In this document: piece by piece, positions 20,065-29,027 of the stretch
Layout: every line of letters starts with the position of its first letter
Numbering within the stretch: position 1 is the stretch's first letter
Notes under the pieces: model-generated
The model's database searches: none
Told to the model about the DNA's origin: nothing
The model's input: the letters and a program-made list of their open reading frames with translations, nothing else
Made by a program: the position numbers and the translations under genes
Source of the DNA: JAWKUK01 sp964402175
Lineage (GTDB): Bacteria > Planctomycetota > UBA1135 > GCA-002686595
NCBI GenBank assembly: GCA_964402175.1
Contig: CAYOBN010000021.1
Location: 1 to 64,000 of the forward strand
Direction: 5' to 3'
DNA: 64,000 nt

Positions 20065-21048
20065 TCAGCCCGCGAGGCCGCGGACGATCGCCGCGTTGAC
20101 GTCGGCGTCGAGGGCCCGGGCCGCAAAACGCAGCGCGTTCGCCACCGCGCGCCCGTCCGAGCGGCCGTGGCCGATCACGACGACCCCCTGCACACCGATC
20201 AGCAGCGCGCCGCCGTACTCGGCGTAGTCGACCTTGCGGCTGAGGCCGCCGAGGGCCTCCATGGCCCACGGTGCGCCGCGCTTTGCGAGCTCCGCCCCGA
20301 AGAGCTTCAGCAGGTACTCCGCGAAGCCCTCCATCAGCTTCAGCACCACGTTGCCGGTGAAGCCGTCGGTGACGACGACGTCCGCGGCGCCGTGGAAGAG
20401 GTCCTTGCCCTCGATGTTGCCGATGAAGTTCTGGCCGCTCGAGGCGAGCAGGTCGTAGGTCTCACGCAGGAACTCGGTGCCCTTGCTGGCCTCTTCGCCG
20501 ATGTTGAGGAGCGCCACACGCGGGTTCACCACGCCGACGACCTCGCGGGCCAGCACCGTGCCCATCGCGCCGTACTGCACGAGGTGCTCGGGCTTCGGGG
20601 CGGTGTTCGCGCCCATGTCGAGCAGCGTCAGCGGCCGCCCGCCGAGGTCGGCGGTGATCGCGATGCCCGGCCGGCGCACCCCCTCGAGGGTCTTCAAGCC
20701 GACGGTCGCCGCACCGACGACCGCGCCGGTGTTGCCCATCGACACGTGGGCGCCGACGAGGCCCTGCTTCACGGCGCCGGTCGCCACCGCGATCGACGAG
20801 CGCGGCTTCGCGCGCAGCGCGACGCCGGGTTTCTCGTCCATCCCGATCACGTCGGGAGCGTGCAGGATCTCGAGGCCCGTGAGCCCGCGCTCGGCGAGCC
20901 CGGCGCGGAGGATGGCTTCGTCCCCCACGAGGACGAGTCGCTCCGCCGGCAGCCCGGCTTTGAGGGCCTGGGCGACGCCGTCGAGGTTGATCCCCGGGGC
21001 GTGGTCGCCCCCCATCACGTCGAGCGCGATGCGCGATGCAGCTTGCAA
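20065..21048 (-). CDS. plsX: Phosphate acyltransferase PlsX
   Basis: About 327 aa from TTG 21048. It makes acyl-phosphate from acyl-ACP, the first committed precursor for phospholipid synthesis. The N-terminal IALDVMGGDHAPG, then HVSMGNTGAVVGAA, DMGANTAPKPEHL and VTDGFTGNVVLKLMEG are all characteristic. TTG is the only start codon between an in-frame stop (visible once the duplicated contig ends are collapsed) and the conserved region. A GAGGG sequence sits 8 nt upstream. The assembly gap lies just upstream of this start, but the coding sequence itself is complete. Confidence 0.93.
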   Translation of the reverse strand: MQAASRIALDVMGGDHAPGINLDGVAQALKAGLPAERLVLVGDEAILRAGLAERGLTGLEILHAPDVIGMDEKPGVALRAKPRSSIAVATGAVKQGLVGAHVSMGNTGAVVGAATVGLKTLEGVRRPGIAITADLGGRPLTLLDMGANTAPKPEHLVQYGAMGTVLAREVVGVVNPRVALLNIGEEASKGTEFLRETYDLLASSGQNFIGNIEGKDLFHGAADVVVTDGFTGNVVLKLMEGFAEYLLKLFGAELAKRGAPWAMEALGGLSRKVDYAEYGGALLIGVQGVVVIGHGRSDGRAVANALRFAARALDADVNAAIVRGLAG

Positions 21049-21232
21049 GTACTGAGCCCTCGATGAAGCCCGTCGGCNNNNNNNNNNNNNNNNNNNNNNN
21101 NNNNNNNNNNNNNNNNNNNNNNNNNNNNNNNNNNNNNNNNNNNNNNNNNNNNNNNNNNNNNNNNNNNNNNNNNNNNNAGCGCGATGCGCGATGCAGCTTG
21201 CAAGTACTGAGCCCTCGATGAAGCCCGTCGGC
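21023..21232. other. Assembly gap (100 N) flanked by identical 55-bp contig ends
   Basis: N run at 21078-21177. The 55 bases left of it (21023-21077) recur exactly to its right (21178-21232). The gap therefore probably has no missing sequence: two contigs ending in the same 55-mer were padded instead of merged. The stretch 21049-21433 has no gene apart from the plsX leader. Confidence 0.9.
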
Positions 21233-21340
21233 CGGCGTCCGAGCGCGGACGCCATCAAGCGGAAACCCTGTGAATGAGCCCCGGCTGAGGGGCCCCCTGG
21301 AGCGGCTCCGGGGGATCCCATGGGCGCGGCCCTCGGGTCA

Positions 21341-21376
21341 GGATCCCTGGTTCGGGATCCCTGGTTCGGGATCCCT
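21341..21376. repeat. 14-bp tandem repeat, about 2.6 copies
   Basis: The unit GGATCCCTGGTTCG occurs at 21341-21354 and 21355-21368, with a partial third copy GGATCCCT at 21369-21376. It lies between rpmF and plsX. A local slippage repeat with no evident function. Confidence 0.75.
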
Positions 21377-21433
21377 CTGCCTGGGCCGCAGCACGGCGTC
21401 AGCCGTAGGACGGACGGGCGTGAGCCCGTGCGC

Positions 21434-21646
21434 TCACGCCTCGGTGGCGTCGTCCTTCTCGAACACGACGCGCCCTTTCGAGCCGCCCTTCTCGAAGCCG
21501 TACTTGGTGGCCTCTTCGCTCACCCGGTGCGAGCGCGTGAGCACCCCCGAGTGCGGGCAGCGGTGCGGCTGCGGCGCGGCCAGGGCGAGGTGGGAGCGGC
21601 GCTTGTTCTTGCGGGCCTTGGAGTGGCGGCGCTTCGGGTTCGGCAT
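21434..21646 (-). CDS. rpmF: 50S ribosomal protein L32
   Basis: 70 aa, strongly basic at the N-terminus (MPNPKRRHSKARKNKRRSH). Part of the large ribosomal subunit. Of the zinc-type Cys residues of L32 only one is left (HRCPHSGVL), so it is a Cys-poor form. The first ~45 residues are canonical and the tail is extended. Placement directly before plsX and fab genes is the widespread bacterial arrangement. The usual YceD-family gene upstream is missing; alaS is there instead. Confidence 0.93.
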   Translation of the reverse strand: MPNPKRRHSKARKNKRRSHLALAAPQPHRCPHSGVLTRSHRVSEEATKYGFEKGGSKGRVVFEKDDATEA

Positions 21647-21787
21647 GACGGACTCGCGGGATCCAGGTCCCCGCCCGGGGCGGGCGGAGAGATGTGAGCG
21701 GAAAAAGGTAGCGGGGACAGGGGGGACAGGTCAATGGCGAAGTGCTGGGCCCGCTCGGGGACGCGAGCCCAGCCCCGCCGGCGGGCC

Positions 21788-24490
21788 TCACGCCCGCAGG
21801 CAGCCGATGAAGCGCTCGCGGAGGGCCTCGATGGCCGAGACGATCCCCGCCGGGTGCTCCCCGCGGCCCTGGGCCGAATCGGGGCGGCCGCCGCCGCCGC
21901 CGCCCAGGTGGGCCTTGACCACCTGCGCGAGCTCGCCGGCCGCGAGGCCGCGGGCCTGGGCGTCGCCCTGGCACAGCGCGAGGTACGGCACCTTGCCGTC
22001 CGCGCGCCCGAAGAGCACGACCGCGAGGTGCGGGACGGCGCCCTTCAGCCGGTCGCCGACCTGGCGCAGCGCCTCCTGGTCGAGCTCGCCGAGGTCGATG
22101 GCCGCCGCCTGCACGCCGCAGCGCTCGGTCAGCGTCTCCTTCGCCTTCTGGAACGCGGCATTGATGTCGGCGCCCGCCGCGGCCTTCACCTGCTTCTTCG
22201 CGTCCTTGAGCTGCTGCTGGAGCTGCTGCACACGGTCGGCGAGCTCGGCGGGTTTCGCCTTGAGCTGGGCCGAGAGCGCTTGCAGGACCGCGCGCTGCTC
22301 CTGGAACGCGCGCACCGCCTCGCGCTGCGTGACCGCTTCGATGCGGCGCACACCCGCGGCGACCGCGCGCTCGGAGAGCAGCACGAAGGGACCGATCTCA
22401 CCCGTGCGCGCGACGTGCGTGCCGCCGCACAGCTCGAGCGACCACGCGCGGCCCGCGCCGGCCCCCTCGTCGATCGCGACGACGCGCACTTCGTCGCCGT
22501 ACTTCTCGCCGAAGAGCGCCATCGCGCCCCGCGCCTTCGCGCGCTCGGGAGTGTCGACGGTCGTGCGCACTTCGCGATCGCGCGCGATGCGCGCGTTCAC
22601 CGCGTCTTCGACGGCGGTGAACTCGGCTTCGCTGAGGCCCTTCGGGTGGCTGACGTCGAAGCGCAGGCGATCGGGGCCGACGTAGGAACCCTGCTGGGCG
22701 ACGTGCTCACCGAGCGCGTCGCGCAGCGCCTGGTGCAGGAGGTGCGTCGCCGTGTGGTTCGCGCGGATGGCGTCGCGCCGCCCGCGGTCGACGCGGCAGC
22801 GCACGCGCGCGCCCTCGCGCGCGACACCGGTCACGCGGCCGAGGTGCACGTGCACGTCGCCGACCTTCTGCGTGTCCTCGACCGCCATCTGGAAGCTGCC
22901 GTCGAGCGCTTCGAGCACACCCGTGTCCCCCACCTGGCCGCCGGCCTCGGCGTAGAACGTCGTCTGATCGAGCACGACCCGGTCGGGCCGCCCCGCCTCC
23001 GAGAGCACGCGCACGACGGTCGCTTCGCACTCCGTGCGCGCGCCGAGGTCCTCGTGGTAGAGCGCCTTCGTGCGCGTGAGGCCCGTGAGCTGCTCGGCGG
23101 AGAGGAGCTGCTTGAACGTGCCCTCACCGCGGCTCGCGTCGGAGTGGCGCGCGCGCGCGGCTTCGAACGCGTCCTTGTCGACGCCCATGCCGCGCTCGCG
23201 CGCCATCAGGTCGACGAGGTCCTCGGGGAAGCCGTAGGTCGCATAGAGGTCGTACGCGGCCGCCCCGTCGAGCACGTCGCCCGCTTTGCGGCCCTTCGCC
23301 AGCTTCTCGAACTGCACGAGCCCGCGGTCGAGGGTCTTGCGGAACGCTTCTTCCTCCGTGCGGATCACGAGCTGCACGTGCGCCGCGCGCTCCGCGATCT
23401 CGGGGAACGCCGAACCGAGCACCTCGGCCACCGCGGGCACGAGGCGCCAGAGGAACGGCTCTTCGAGGCCGAGGTTCTGTTTGCCGTAGCGCGACGCGCG
23501 CCGCAGCAGGCGTCGCAGCACGTAACCGCGGCCTTCGTTCGAAGGGGTCACCCCGTCGGCGACCGCGCTCGTCACCGCGCGCACGTGGTCCGCCGAGACG
23601 CGGAACGAAACGTCCGCTTCGGAGTCACCGCCGGTGTAACGCACGCCGCAGATCTCTTCGAGCGCGCGGAAGATGGGCTGGAAGAGGTCCGTGTCGTAGT
23701 TCGAGCTCTTGCCCTGCAGCACCGACAGCACGCGCTCGAAGCCCATGCCCGTGTCGACGTGTTTCGCCGGCAGCTCGACGAGGCGCCCGTCGTCCTGCCG
23801 GTTGAACTGCATGAACACGTTGTTCCAGAGCTCCATGAACCGCTCGTTGCCGGCGTTCACGCCGATCGCGGGGTCCGCGCCGTCGCGCGGATCGGAGCCC
23901 GGGCCGCCGCGGTCGATGTGGATCTCGGTGCACGGGCCGCAGGGGCCCGTGTCGCCCATCTCCCAGAAGTTCGCCTTGCGGCCGAAGCGCAGGATGTGGC
24001 TCGGGTCGATGTCCGTCTTCTCGGCCCAGATGCGCGCGGCTTCGTCGTCGGCCGGCAGCCCGTCCTCCGCGTCACCCGCGAACACGGTCACCCAGAGGCG
24101 CTCCTTCGGTAGCTTCCACACCTTCGTCAGGAGCTCCCACGACCAGACGATCGCGTCCTCCTTGAAGTAGTCCCCGAAGGACCAGTTGCCGAGCATCTCG
24201 AAGAACGTGTGGTGGTACGTGTCGCGGCCCACCTCCTCGAGGTCGTTGTGTTTGCCCTGGACGCGGATGCACTTCTGCGTGTCGGCGGCGCGGGTGTAGT
24301 CGCGCTTGCCGGTGCCGAGGAAGACATCCTTGAACTGGTTCATCCCCGCGTTGGTGAACAGGAGCGTCGGGTCGTCCGACGGGAACACCGGCGACGACGG
24401 CACGATGCGGTGGCCGCGGGCCGCGAAGAAGTCGAGGAAGTCCTGGCGGACGCGGGCGGCGGTGTGGCGGGTCGGATCGCCGGCGGTCAT
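21788..24490 (-). CDS. alaS: Alanine--tRNA ligase
   Basis: 900 aa, full length. The N-terminal class II catalytic core opens with RQDFLDFFAARGHRIVPSS and FTNAGMNQFKDVFLG. The editing domain carries HTATHLLHQAL near residue 578 and CGGTHVARTGEIGPF near 685, which bind zinc and clear mischarged Ser/Gly. The C-terminal coiled coil and C-Ala domain are present, ending with the Gly-rich GGGGGGRPDSAQGRG. Lies between recA and rpmF on the same strand. Confidence 0.97.
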   Translation of the reverse strand: MTAGDPTRHTAARVRQDFLDFFAARGHRIVPSSPVFPSDDPTLLFTNAGMNQFKDVFLGTGKRDYTRAADTQKCIRVQGKHNDLEEVGRDTYHHTFFEMLGNWSFGDYFKEDAIVWSWELLTKVWKLPKERLWVTVFAGDAEDGLPADDEAARIWAEKTDIDPSHILRFGRKANFWEMGDTGPCGPCTEIHIDRGGPGSDPRDGADPAIGVNAGNERFMELWNNVFMQFNRQDDGRLVELPAKHVDTGMGFERVLSVLQGKSSNYDTDLFQPIFRALEEICGVRYTGGDSEADVSFRVSADHVRAVTSAVADGVTPSNEGRGYVLRRLLRRASRYGKQNLGLEEPFLWRLVPAVAEVLGSAFPEIAERAAHVQLVIRTEEEAFRKTLDRGLVQFEKLAKGRKAGDVLDGAAAYDLYATYGFPEDLVDLMARERGMGVDKDAFEAARARHSDASRGEGTFKQLLSAEQLTGLTRTKALYHEDLGARTECEATVVRVLSEAGRPDRVVLDQTTFYAEAGGQVGDTGVLEALDGSFQMAVEDTQKVGDVHVHLGRVTGVAREGARVRCRVDRGRRDAIRANHTATHLLHQALRDALGEHVAQQGSYVGPDRLRFDVSHPKGLSEAEFTAVEDAVNARIARDREVRTTVDTPERAKARGAMALFGEKYGDEVRVVAIDEGAGAGRAWSLELCGGTHVARTGEIGPFVLLSERAVAAGVRRIEAVTQREAVRAFQEQRAVLQALSAQLKAKPAELADRVQQLQQQLKDAKKQVKAAAGADINAAFQKAKETLTERCGVQAAAIDLGELDQEALRQVGDRLKGAVPHLAVVLFGRADGKVPYLALCQGDAQARGLAAGELAQVVKAHLGGGGGGRPDSAQGRGEHPAGIVSAIEALRERFIGCLRA

Positions 24491-24535
24491 GGCTGCCTGT
24501 GGGGCTCGGGAACGGCGCAGAGCGTGGGAAAGGTG

Positions 24536-24571
24536 GCGCCCGCGCGCCCCGACCAGGGGGCGCGCGGGCGC
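24536..24571 (-). terminator. Strong hairpin after recA
   Basis: Perfect 15-bp GC inverted repeat (arms 24536-24550 and 24557-24571, loop GACCAG) between the recA stop and the alaS start. Only a short T-tract (CACCTTTCC) follows on the minus strand. Probably ends or attenuates recA transcripts. Confidence 0.55.
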
Positions 24572-24624
24572 AACATTCTATGCGAGCCGCCCGGCGGGAA
24601 TCACCCGTCGGCCCGGCCGAGGAT

Positions 24625-25767
24625 TCACTCCTCGCTGGACCCGGAGCTGGCTTCCGTGTCGTCGCCGGAGGCGATCCCGGGCGGCGGGCCACCGGAGCCG
24701 TCCTCGCGGGGCGAGAAGCGCTCCATCACGGCGGCCTCGATCACCTGCGCCAGGTCCGGGTTGTCGACCAGGAACGTGCGCGTGCGCTCCATACCCTGGC
24801 CGAGGCGGATCTCGCCGTCCTGGGGGTGCTTCATGGAGAACCACGTCCCCGACTTCACGACGACGCCGGCCTTCGTGCCGAGGTCGAGCAGCTCGCCCTC
24901 TTTGCTGATGCCGCGGTTGTAGAGGATGTCGAACTCGACCTTGCGGAAGGGCGGCGCGATCTTGTTCTTGACGACCGTCACCTTCGTGCGGTTGCCGACG
25001 ACGTCCTCGCCGTCCTTCAGTTGTCCGATGCGCCGGATATCGAGGCGCACGGAGCTGTAGAACTTCAGCGCGCGGCCGCCGGTGGTCGTCTCGGGGCTGC
25101 CGAACATGACCCCGATCTTCTCGCGGATCTGGTTGATGAAGATCACCAGGCAGTTCGACTTCGAGATCGCGCCGGTCAGCTTGCGCAGGCCCTGGCTCAT
25201 CAGGCGCGCCTGGAGGCCGACGAAGCTGTCGCCCATCTCGCCTTCGATCTCCGCGCGCGGCACGAGCGCCGCCACCGAGTCGACGACGACGACGTCGACG
25301 GCGTTCGAGCGCACGAGCGTCTCGACGATCTCCAGCGCCTGCTCACCCGTGTCGGGCTGGCTGACCAAGAGGTCCTCGAGCTTCACGCCGAGCTTGCGCG
25401 CGTAGGCCGGGTCGAGGGCGTGCTCCGCGTCGACGAAGGCGCAGATGCCGCCCTGCTTCTGCGCGTTGGCGATCACGTGCAGCGTCAGGGTCGTCTTGCC
25501 GGAGCTCTCCGGGCCGTAGATCTCGACGACCCGCCCCTTCGGCAAGCCCTTGCCGCCGAGCGCCAGGTCCAGGTTCAGGGACCCCGTCGAGACCCCCTCG
25601 ATCTGCTTCACGAGCGAGCTCGCGTCGCCGAGGCGCATGATCGAGCCCTTGCCGTAGCTCTTCTCGATCTCGGCGAGGGCCGCGCCGAGGTTCTTGTCGC
25701 GCGCGCTGGTTTCGGGGCCGGCCGGGGCGGCCGGACGGGAGGGTCCACGGGAGCTCTTGGTCGTCAT
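24625..25767 (-). CDS. recA: Recombinase RecA
   Basis: 380 aa. DNA-dependent ATPase for homologous strand exchange and SOS signalling. Walker A is GPESSGKTTLT at residues 85-95. The core has FVDAEHALDP, DSVAALVPRAEIEGEMGD and FINQIREKIGVMFGSPETT. The first ~22 residues (Ser/Pro/Ala-rich) are an extension beyond the usual start, and the tail is acidic. ATG start. No LexA-type operator could be recognised in the 172 bp upstream. Confidence 0.98.
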   Translation of the reverse strand: MTTKSSRGPSRPAAPAGPETSARDKNLGAALAEIEKSYGKGSIMRLGDASSLVKQIEGVSTGSLNLDLALGGKGLPKGRVVEIYGPESSGKTTLTLHVIANAQKQGGICAFVDAEHALDPAYARKLGVKLEDLLVSQPDTGEQALEIVETLVRSNAVDVVVVDSVAALVPRAEIEGEMGDSFVGLQARLMSQGLRKLTGAISKSNCLVIFINQIREKIGVMFGSPETTTGGRALKFYSSVRLDIRRIGQLKDGEDVVGNRTKVTVVKNKIAPPFRKVEFDILYNRGISKEGELLDLGTKAGVVVKSGTWFSMKHPQDGEIRLGQGMERTRTFLVDNPDLAQVIEAAVMERFSPREDGSGGPPPGIASGDDTEASSGSSEE

Positions 25768-25939
25768 CGGAGGATTCGGCTTCTCGACGCGGTGCCTGAC
25801 GCCGCGTCGCGGTGCGGTGGATGCCGCAGGAATGGGGTTCGGGTCCCGGCCTTCCGCGGGGATCGTAGGGGGCGCGGGGGACGGTTGGAAGGGCGGAGCC
25901 GCCTATGCACGGAGAGACCGCGCCGAGGCGCCGCGGGTT

Positions 25940-26524
25940 TCAGCCCGGGCGCACGGCGAGCGGGGCGTCGGCGACGGGCCGGTAGCGCTCCTCTGGGCGC
26001 GCCGGGTCGCTCTCGAAGAGCACGACGTCGGCCGCGATCCACGTGCCGCGGGGCTGCAGGGCCGCGAACCCCGCCCGGTCGAACGCGACCCCCTCCGCCA
26101 CCCGCGCGACGGTGACGTGGGGCCGGAAGGGCCGCGCGAGGTCCGCCGCCGGCCGGCGCCAGCCGACCCCGAGCGCCGCCGTCAGCGCCCGGTTGCGCAG
26201 CGCCGCGAGGCGCCCCTCCGTCCCGGGTGACTCGCGGACCCCCGCCCACAGGACGCGCGGCCCGTCGAGGTCGGGGAAGCCCCCCACCCCGGAGAGGCTC
26301 AGCTCCGGGGCTGCGAGGCCCCGCGTCTCGTCGACGAGCGCGCGCTCGAGCCGCTCCCCGCCCTCGTGCTCGCCGAGGAAACACAGCGTCAGGTGCAGGT
26401 CGCGCGGCGGGTACACCCGCAGGCCTTGGACCCCCGGCTGGGTGGGCAGGACCTGGCCGACCAGGGCCGCGAGGGGGTTGGCCACGGCCGCAGGGACCGT
26501 GATCCCGATGAAGAGCCGCGCCAT
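25940..26524 (-). CDS. thpR: RNA 2',3'-cyclic phosphodiesterase
   Basis: 194 aa of the 2H phosphoesterase (LigT) family. The two catalytic HxT motifs are HLTL at residue 44 and HVTV at residue 136, at the spacing expected for the family. The start MARLFIGITVPA is typical. It opens 2',3'-cyclic phosphates on RNA; the cellular substrate is not established for most members. Same strand as recA, 172 bp upstream of it. Confidence 0.9.
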   Translation of the reverse strand: MARLFIGITVPAAVANPLAALVGQVLPTQPGVQGLRVYPPRDLHLTLCFLGEHEGGERLERALVDETRGLAAPELSLSGVGGFPDLDGPRVLWAGVRESPGTEGRLAALRNRALTAALGVGWRRPAADLARPFRPHVTVARVAEGVAFDRAGFAALQPRGTWIAADVVLFESDPARPEERYRPVADAPLAVRPG

Positions 26525-26586
26525 GGGCGCACCCTAACCGCCCCGGACCACAGATGGAAAGAAATCGGTCCAGGCCGCCAAAAGAG

Positions 26587-26623
26587 GAGGGGCCCCGTCC
26601 ACTCGCGCGGCGGGGCCCCTCCC
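26587..26623 (-). terminator. Rho-independent terminator after the PfkB kinase gene
   Basis: Perfect 12-bp inverted repeat (arms 26587-26598 and 26612-26623). On the minus strand it is followed by TCTTTT. It sits between thpR and the PfkB-family gene and would end the latter's transcript. Confidence 0.7.
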
Positions 26624-26653
26624 GGGGCTGATGACTCTCCTGTTCAACCCGAT

Positions 26654-26679
26654 CGGAGTCGGGCTCGCAACCGACTCCG
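26654..26679. terminator. Second hairpin in the same gap
   Basis: Inverted repeat CGGAGTCGG / CCGACTCCG (26654-26662 and 26671-26679), 9 bp with an 8-nt loop. Lacks an adjacent T-run. May act with the stronger hairpin 30 bp away, or be structural in the 3' untranslated region. Confidence 0.35.
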
Positions 26680-26766
26680 GAGGGGCATCCGCGCGGCCCG
26701 TCGGGGGCAGGGCAGGAAAGCGGGGAAAAATCCCGAGAGCACGCGCGCGCCGCCTGGCGCGCACGG

Positions 26767-27669
26767 TCAGATCGACACGATCTCGCGCAGCTCGTCGTAG
26801 CGCCGCTGGTAGTCCTCGAGGCCGCGGCCCGCGAGGCCCTCGACGCTGAACCCCTCGACGCAGTACGACGCCGTCACGGTGCCGTGCAGCATCGCACGGC
26901 GCAGGTTCGCGGCGCTCGCCTCTCCGGCGCGCGCGAGCGAGCCCATGAAACCGCCCGCGAAGCTGTCGCCCGCGCCGGTCGGGTCGACGACCTCCGTCAC
27001 GGGGTACGCCGGCAGCGAGAAGTGCACGTCCTGGCCCATGATGAATGCGCCGTGTTCGCCCTTCTTGACGATCACGTAGCGCGGCCCGAGCGACAGCACC
27101 GCGCGCGCCGCGCGGATCAGGTTCGCCTCGCCGGTCAGCATCGAGGCCTCTTCGTCGTTCAAGATCACGCCGTCGACGCGCCGCAGCAGCGCATCGAGCT
27201 CCGGCCGCGCGATGTCGATCCAGAGGTTCATCGTGTCGGCGACGACGAACCGCGGGGACTCGACCTGCGCGAGGCCCGCCATCTGCACGCCGGGGTGCGC
27301 GTTCGCGAGGAACACGAAGCGCGAGTCGCGGTACGCCGTCGGCAGCTTCGGCTGGAACGTGGCGAGCACGTTCAGCTCCGTGAACACCGTGTGGCGCTTG
27401 TTCCAATTCGGCTCGTACCGACCGCCCCAGCGGAACGTCTTGCCGTCCGCCTGGACCTCGAGTCCGGCGAGGTCGACCCCGCGCGCGGTCAGGAGCTGCG
27501 AGTCCGCCGCGCGCCAATCGGCGCCGACGACGCTGACGAGGCGCACGGTGCCGTACGGCGCCGCAGCGACCGCGAAGTGGACCGCAGAGCCGCCGAGCAC
27601 CCCTAGGCGCTTGGCGTGGATGGTCTCGACGTCGTCGTAGCCGAGGGTGCCGATGGCGAGGAGGGACAT
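26767..27669 (-). CDS. PfkB family carbohydrate kinase
   Basis: 300 aa. The C-terminal PfkB signature DPTGAGDSFAGGF (catalytic base Asp235) binds ATP and the phosphate-accepting substrate. The N-terminus has the GGSAVHFAVAAAPYG motif. Family members phosphorylate ribose, fructose, adenosine or other sugars and nucleosides, and nothing here settles which. The substrate region (GGRYEPNWNKRHT, MNLWIDIARPEL) resembles uncharacterised members. Upstream 92 bp away is the flippase-like gene on the same strand; a terminator follows downstream. Confidence 0.87.
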   Translation of the reverse strand: MSLLAIGTLGYDDVETIHAKRLGVLGGSAVHFAVAAAPYGTVRLVSVVGADWRAADSQLLTARGVDLAGLEVQADGKTFRWGGRYEPNWNKRHTVFTELNVLATFQPKLPTAYRDSRFVFLANAHPGVQMAGLAQVESPRFVVADTMNLWIDIARPELDALLRRVDGVILNDEEASMLTGEANLIRAARAVLSLGPRYVIVKKGEHGAFIMGQDVHFSLPAYPVTEVVDPTGAGDSFAGGFMGSLARAGEASAANLRRAMLHGTVTASYCVEGFSVEGLAGRGLEDYQRRYDELREIVSI

Positions 27670-27761
27670 GGGGCGCGCAGTTGGGGTTGGAGCGGGGAAC
27701 GCGAGAACCCCTATGCGACCACGCCAGAGGGCTCCGGGTCAAACGCCCGGGACAGCCTGTC

Positions 27762-29027
27762 TCAGGGTGCGAGCGCTTCGCGGCGCGCTTCCGCGAGGCC
27801 CTCGCGCAGCCGCCGCCCCCCCACCACCATCACGATGCCGCCGAGGGCCGCGAGGCCGAGCAGCTCGATGCGGTACAGGATGCTCGTCGCGACCCCGACG
27901 ACGTAGGCGCCCCCGAGGAGCGCGGCGAGGCTGCCGAAGAGCACCTCGCCCACCCCGAGCCCACCCGGCGAGATCGGGACCGCCGCGAGCGTGTTCGAGA
28001 TCGTCATCACCGTCAGCCAGTCGCTGACCCCGAGCGCGCTGCCGAGCGCCCGCGCGGACGCGATGACGGCCGCGGCGTTCGTGGCGTGGTTGCCGAACGA
28101 CAGGAGCAGCGCGATCGCGACCTCGCCCGGGTGGCCGAGCAACCGCCGCGCGGACCCGTCGAGGCGCGCGAGGCGCTCCCCTCCGGGGAGCTTCGCGAGC
28201 AGCGCGTCGAAGCGCACGAGCCGCCTGGCCCAAGGGGTGACGTAGAGCGCGAGCCCCGCCAGCATCAGCGCGCAGAACCCCGCGACGGGCACCTTCAGGG
28301 GATCGAGCCGGTGGTCGCCCATGAGCACCACCGCCGTCGCCATCAGCACCATCGCGACGAGGCCCAGGGCGCGATCGACGAGCACCGTCATCAGCGCCGA
28401 CGTGCGGTTCTCCGGCTGGTCGCGCACCACCGCGATCGCGCGCGCGACATCGCCGCCGTTGAGGCCCGGGATGAAGCTGTTGAAGAAGAGCCCGATGTAC
28501 GTGAAGCGGAACGCCGTGACCCAGGAGACGCGGCAGCCCTCGAAGCGGAGCAGGCGCCACCAACGCGTGACGACGAAGAGGGTCGACAGCACGAGCCACA
28601 GGAACGGCGCGATCAGCGCGCGCGCCTCGATGCGGTCGAGGGTGTGCGGGATGCCTGGGGTCCAGCTCACCGCGAGGCCGCCGACGTCGAGGGCCGCGCC
28701 CCCTTGCGCGAGCCCCGCGGCCGTCGCCGCGACCGTCCCGCCCGCCGCCGCCAGGGCCGCCAGCGGGGCGAGCGGCAGCGGCTCGCGTGGCTCCTGCGGT
28801 GAGACGACGAACGTGACCTCCTCGGCGCGCCAATCCCCCTGCAGCTCGCCGTGGAGCGTGTGGGCGCCCACGTGCAGCGTGTCGTGCCACGACACGTTGC
28901 GCGCGACGACCCACACCGCAGCCGCCAGGACCAGCAGCGAGAGCAGTCGCACGAGGAGGGCGCGGCCGCGCCGCGGCCCGCCGTCAGGTTGCACCTCCGT
29001 CACGGTCGGACCTATCGACGGGCTCAC
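27762..29027 (-). CDS. Lysylphosphatidylglycerol synthase transmembrane-type (UPF0104) protein
   Basis: 421 aa from GTG 29027, whose GTGA overlaps the stop of the preceding gene. One N-terminal helix is followed by a soluble insert, then about seven membrane helices. The family motifs FNSFIPGLNGGDVARA and ISPGGLGVGEVLFGSLA identify the flippase-like membrane domain seen in LPG synthase MprF and related lipid or glycan flippases. No aminoacyl-transferase domain is attached, so lysyl-lipid synthesis is unlikely and lipid or polyprenyl transport is the better guess. Confidence 0.82.
   Translation of the reverse strand: MSPSIGPTVTEVQPDGGPRRGRALLVRLLSLLVLAAAVWVVARNVSWHDTLHVGAHTLHGELQGDWRAEEVTFVVSPQEPREPLPLAPLAALAAAGGTVAATAAGLAQGGAALDVGGLAVSWTPGIPHTLDRIEARALIAPFLWLVLSTLFVVTRWWRLLRFEGCRVSWVTAFRFTYIGLFFNSFIPGLNGGDVARAIAVVRDQPENRTSALMTVLVDRALGLVAMVLMATAVVLMGDHRLDPLKVPVAGFCALMLAGLALYVTPWARRLVRFDALLAKLPGGERLARLDGSARRLLGHPGEVAIALLLSFGNHATNAAAVIASARALGSALGVSDWLTVMTISNTLAAVPISPGGLGVGEVLFGSLAALLGGAYVVGVATSILYRIELLGLAALGGIVMVVGGRRLREGLAEARREALAP

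Noticed and set aside
21023..21232. 55-bp direct repeat as a mobile-element or attachment-site signature
   Set aside because: The same repeat length flanks both N gaps, with nothing but N between the copies; a contig-end artefact explains it.
24536..26679. CRISPR-like repeated hairpins
   Set aside because: The GC hairpins here differ in sequence and are not regularly spaced; they are terminator-like.
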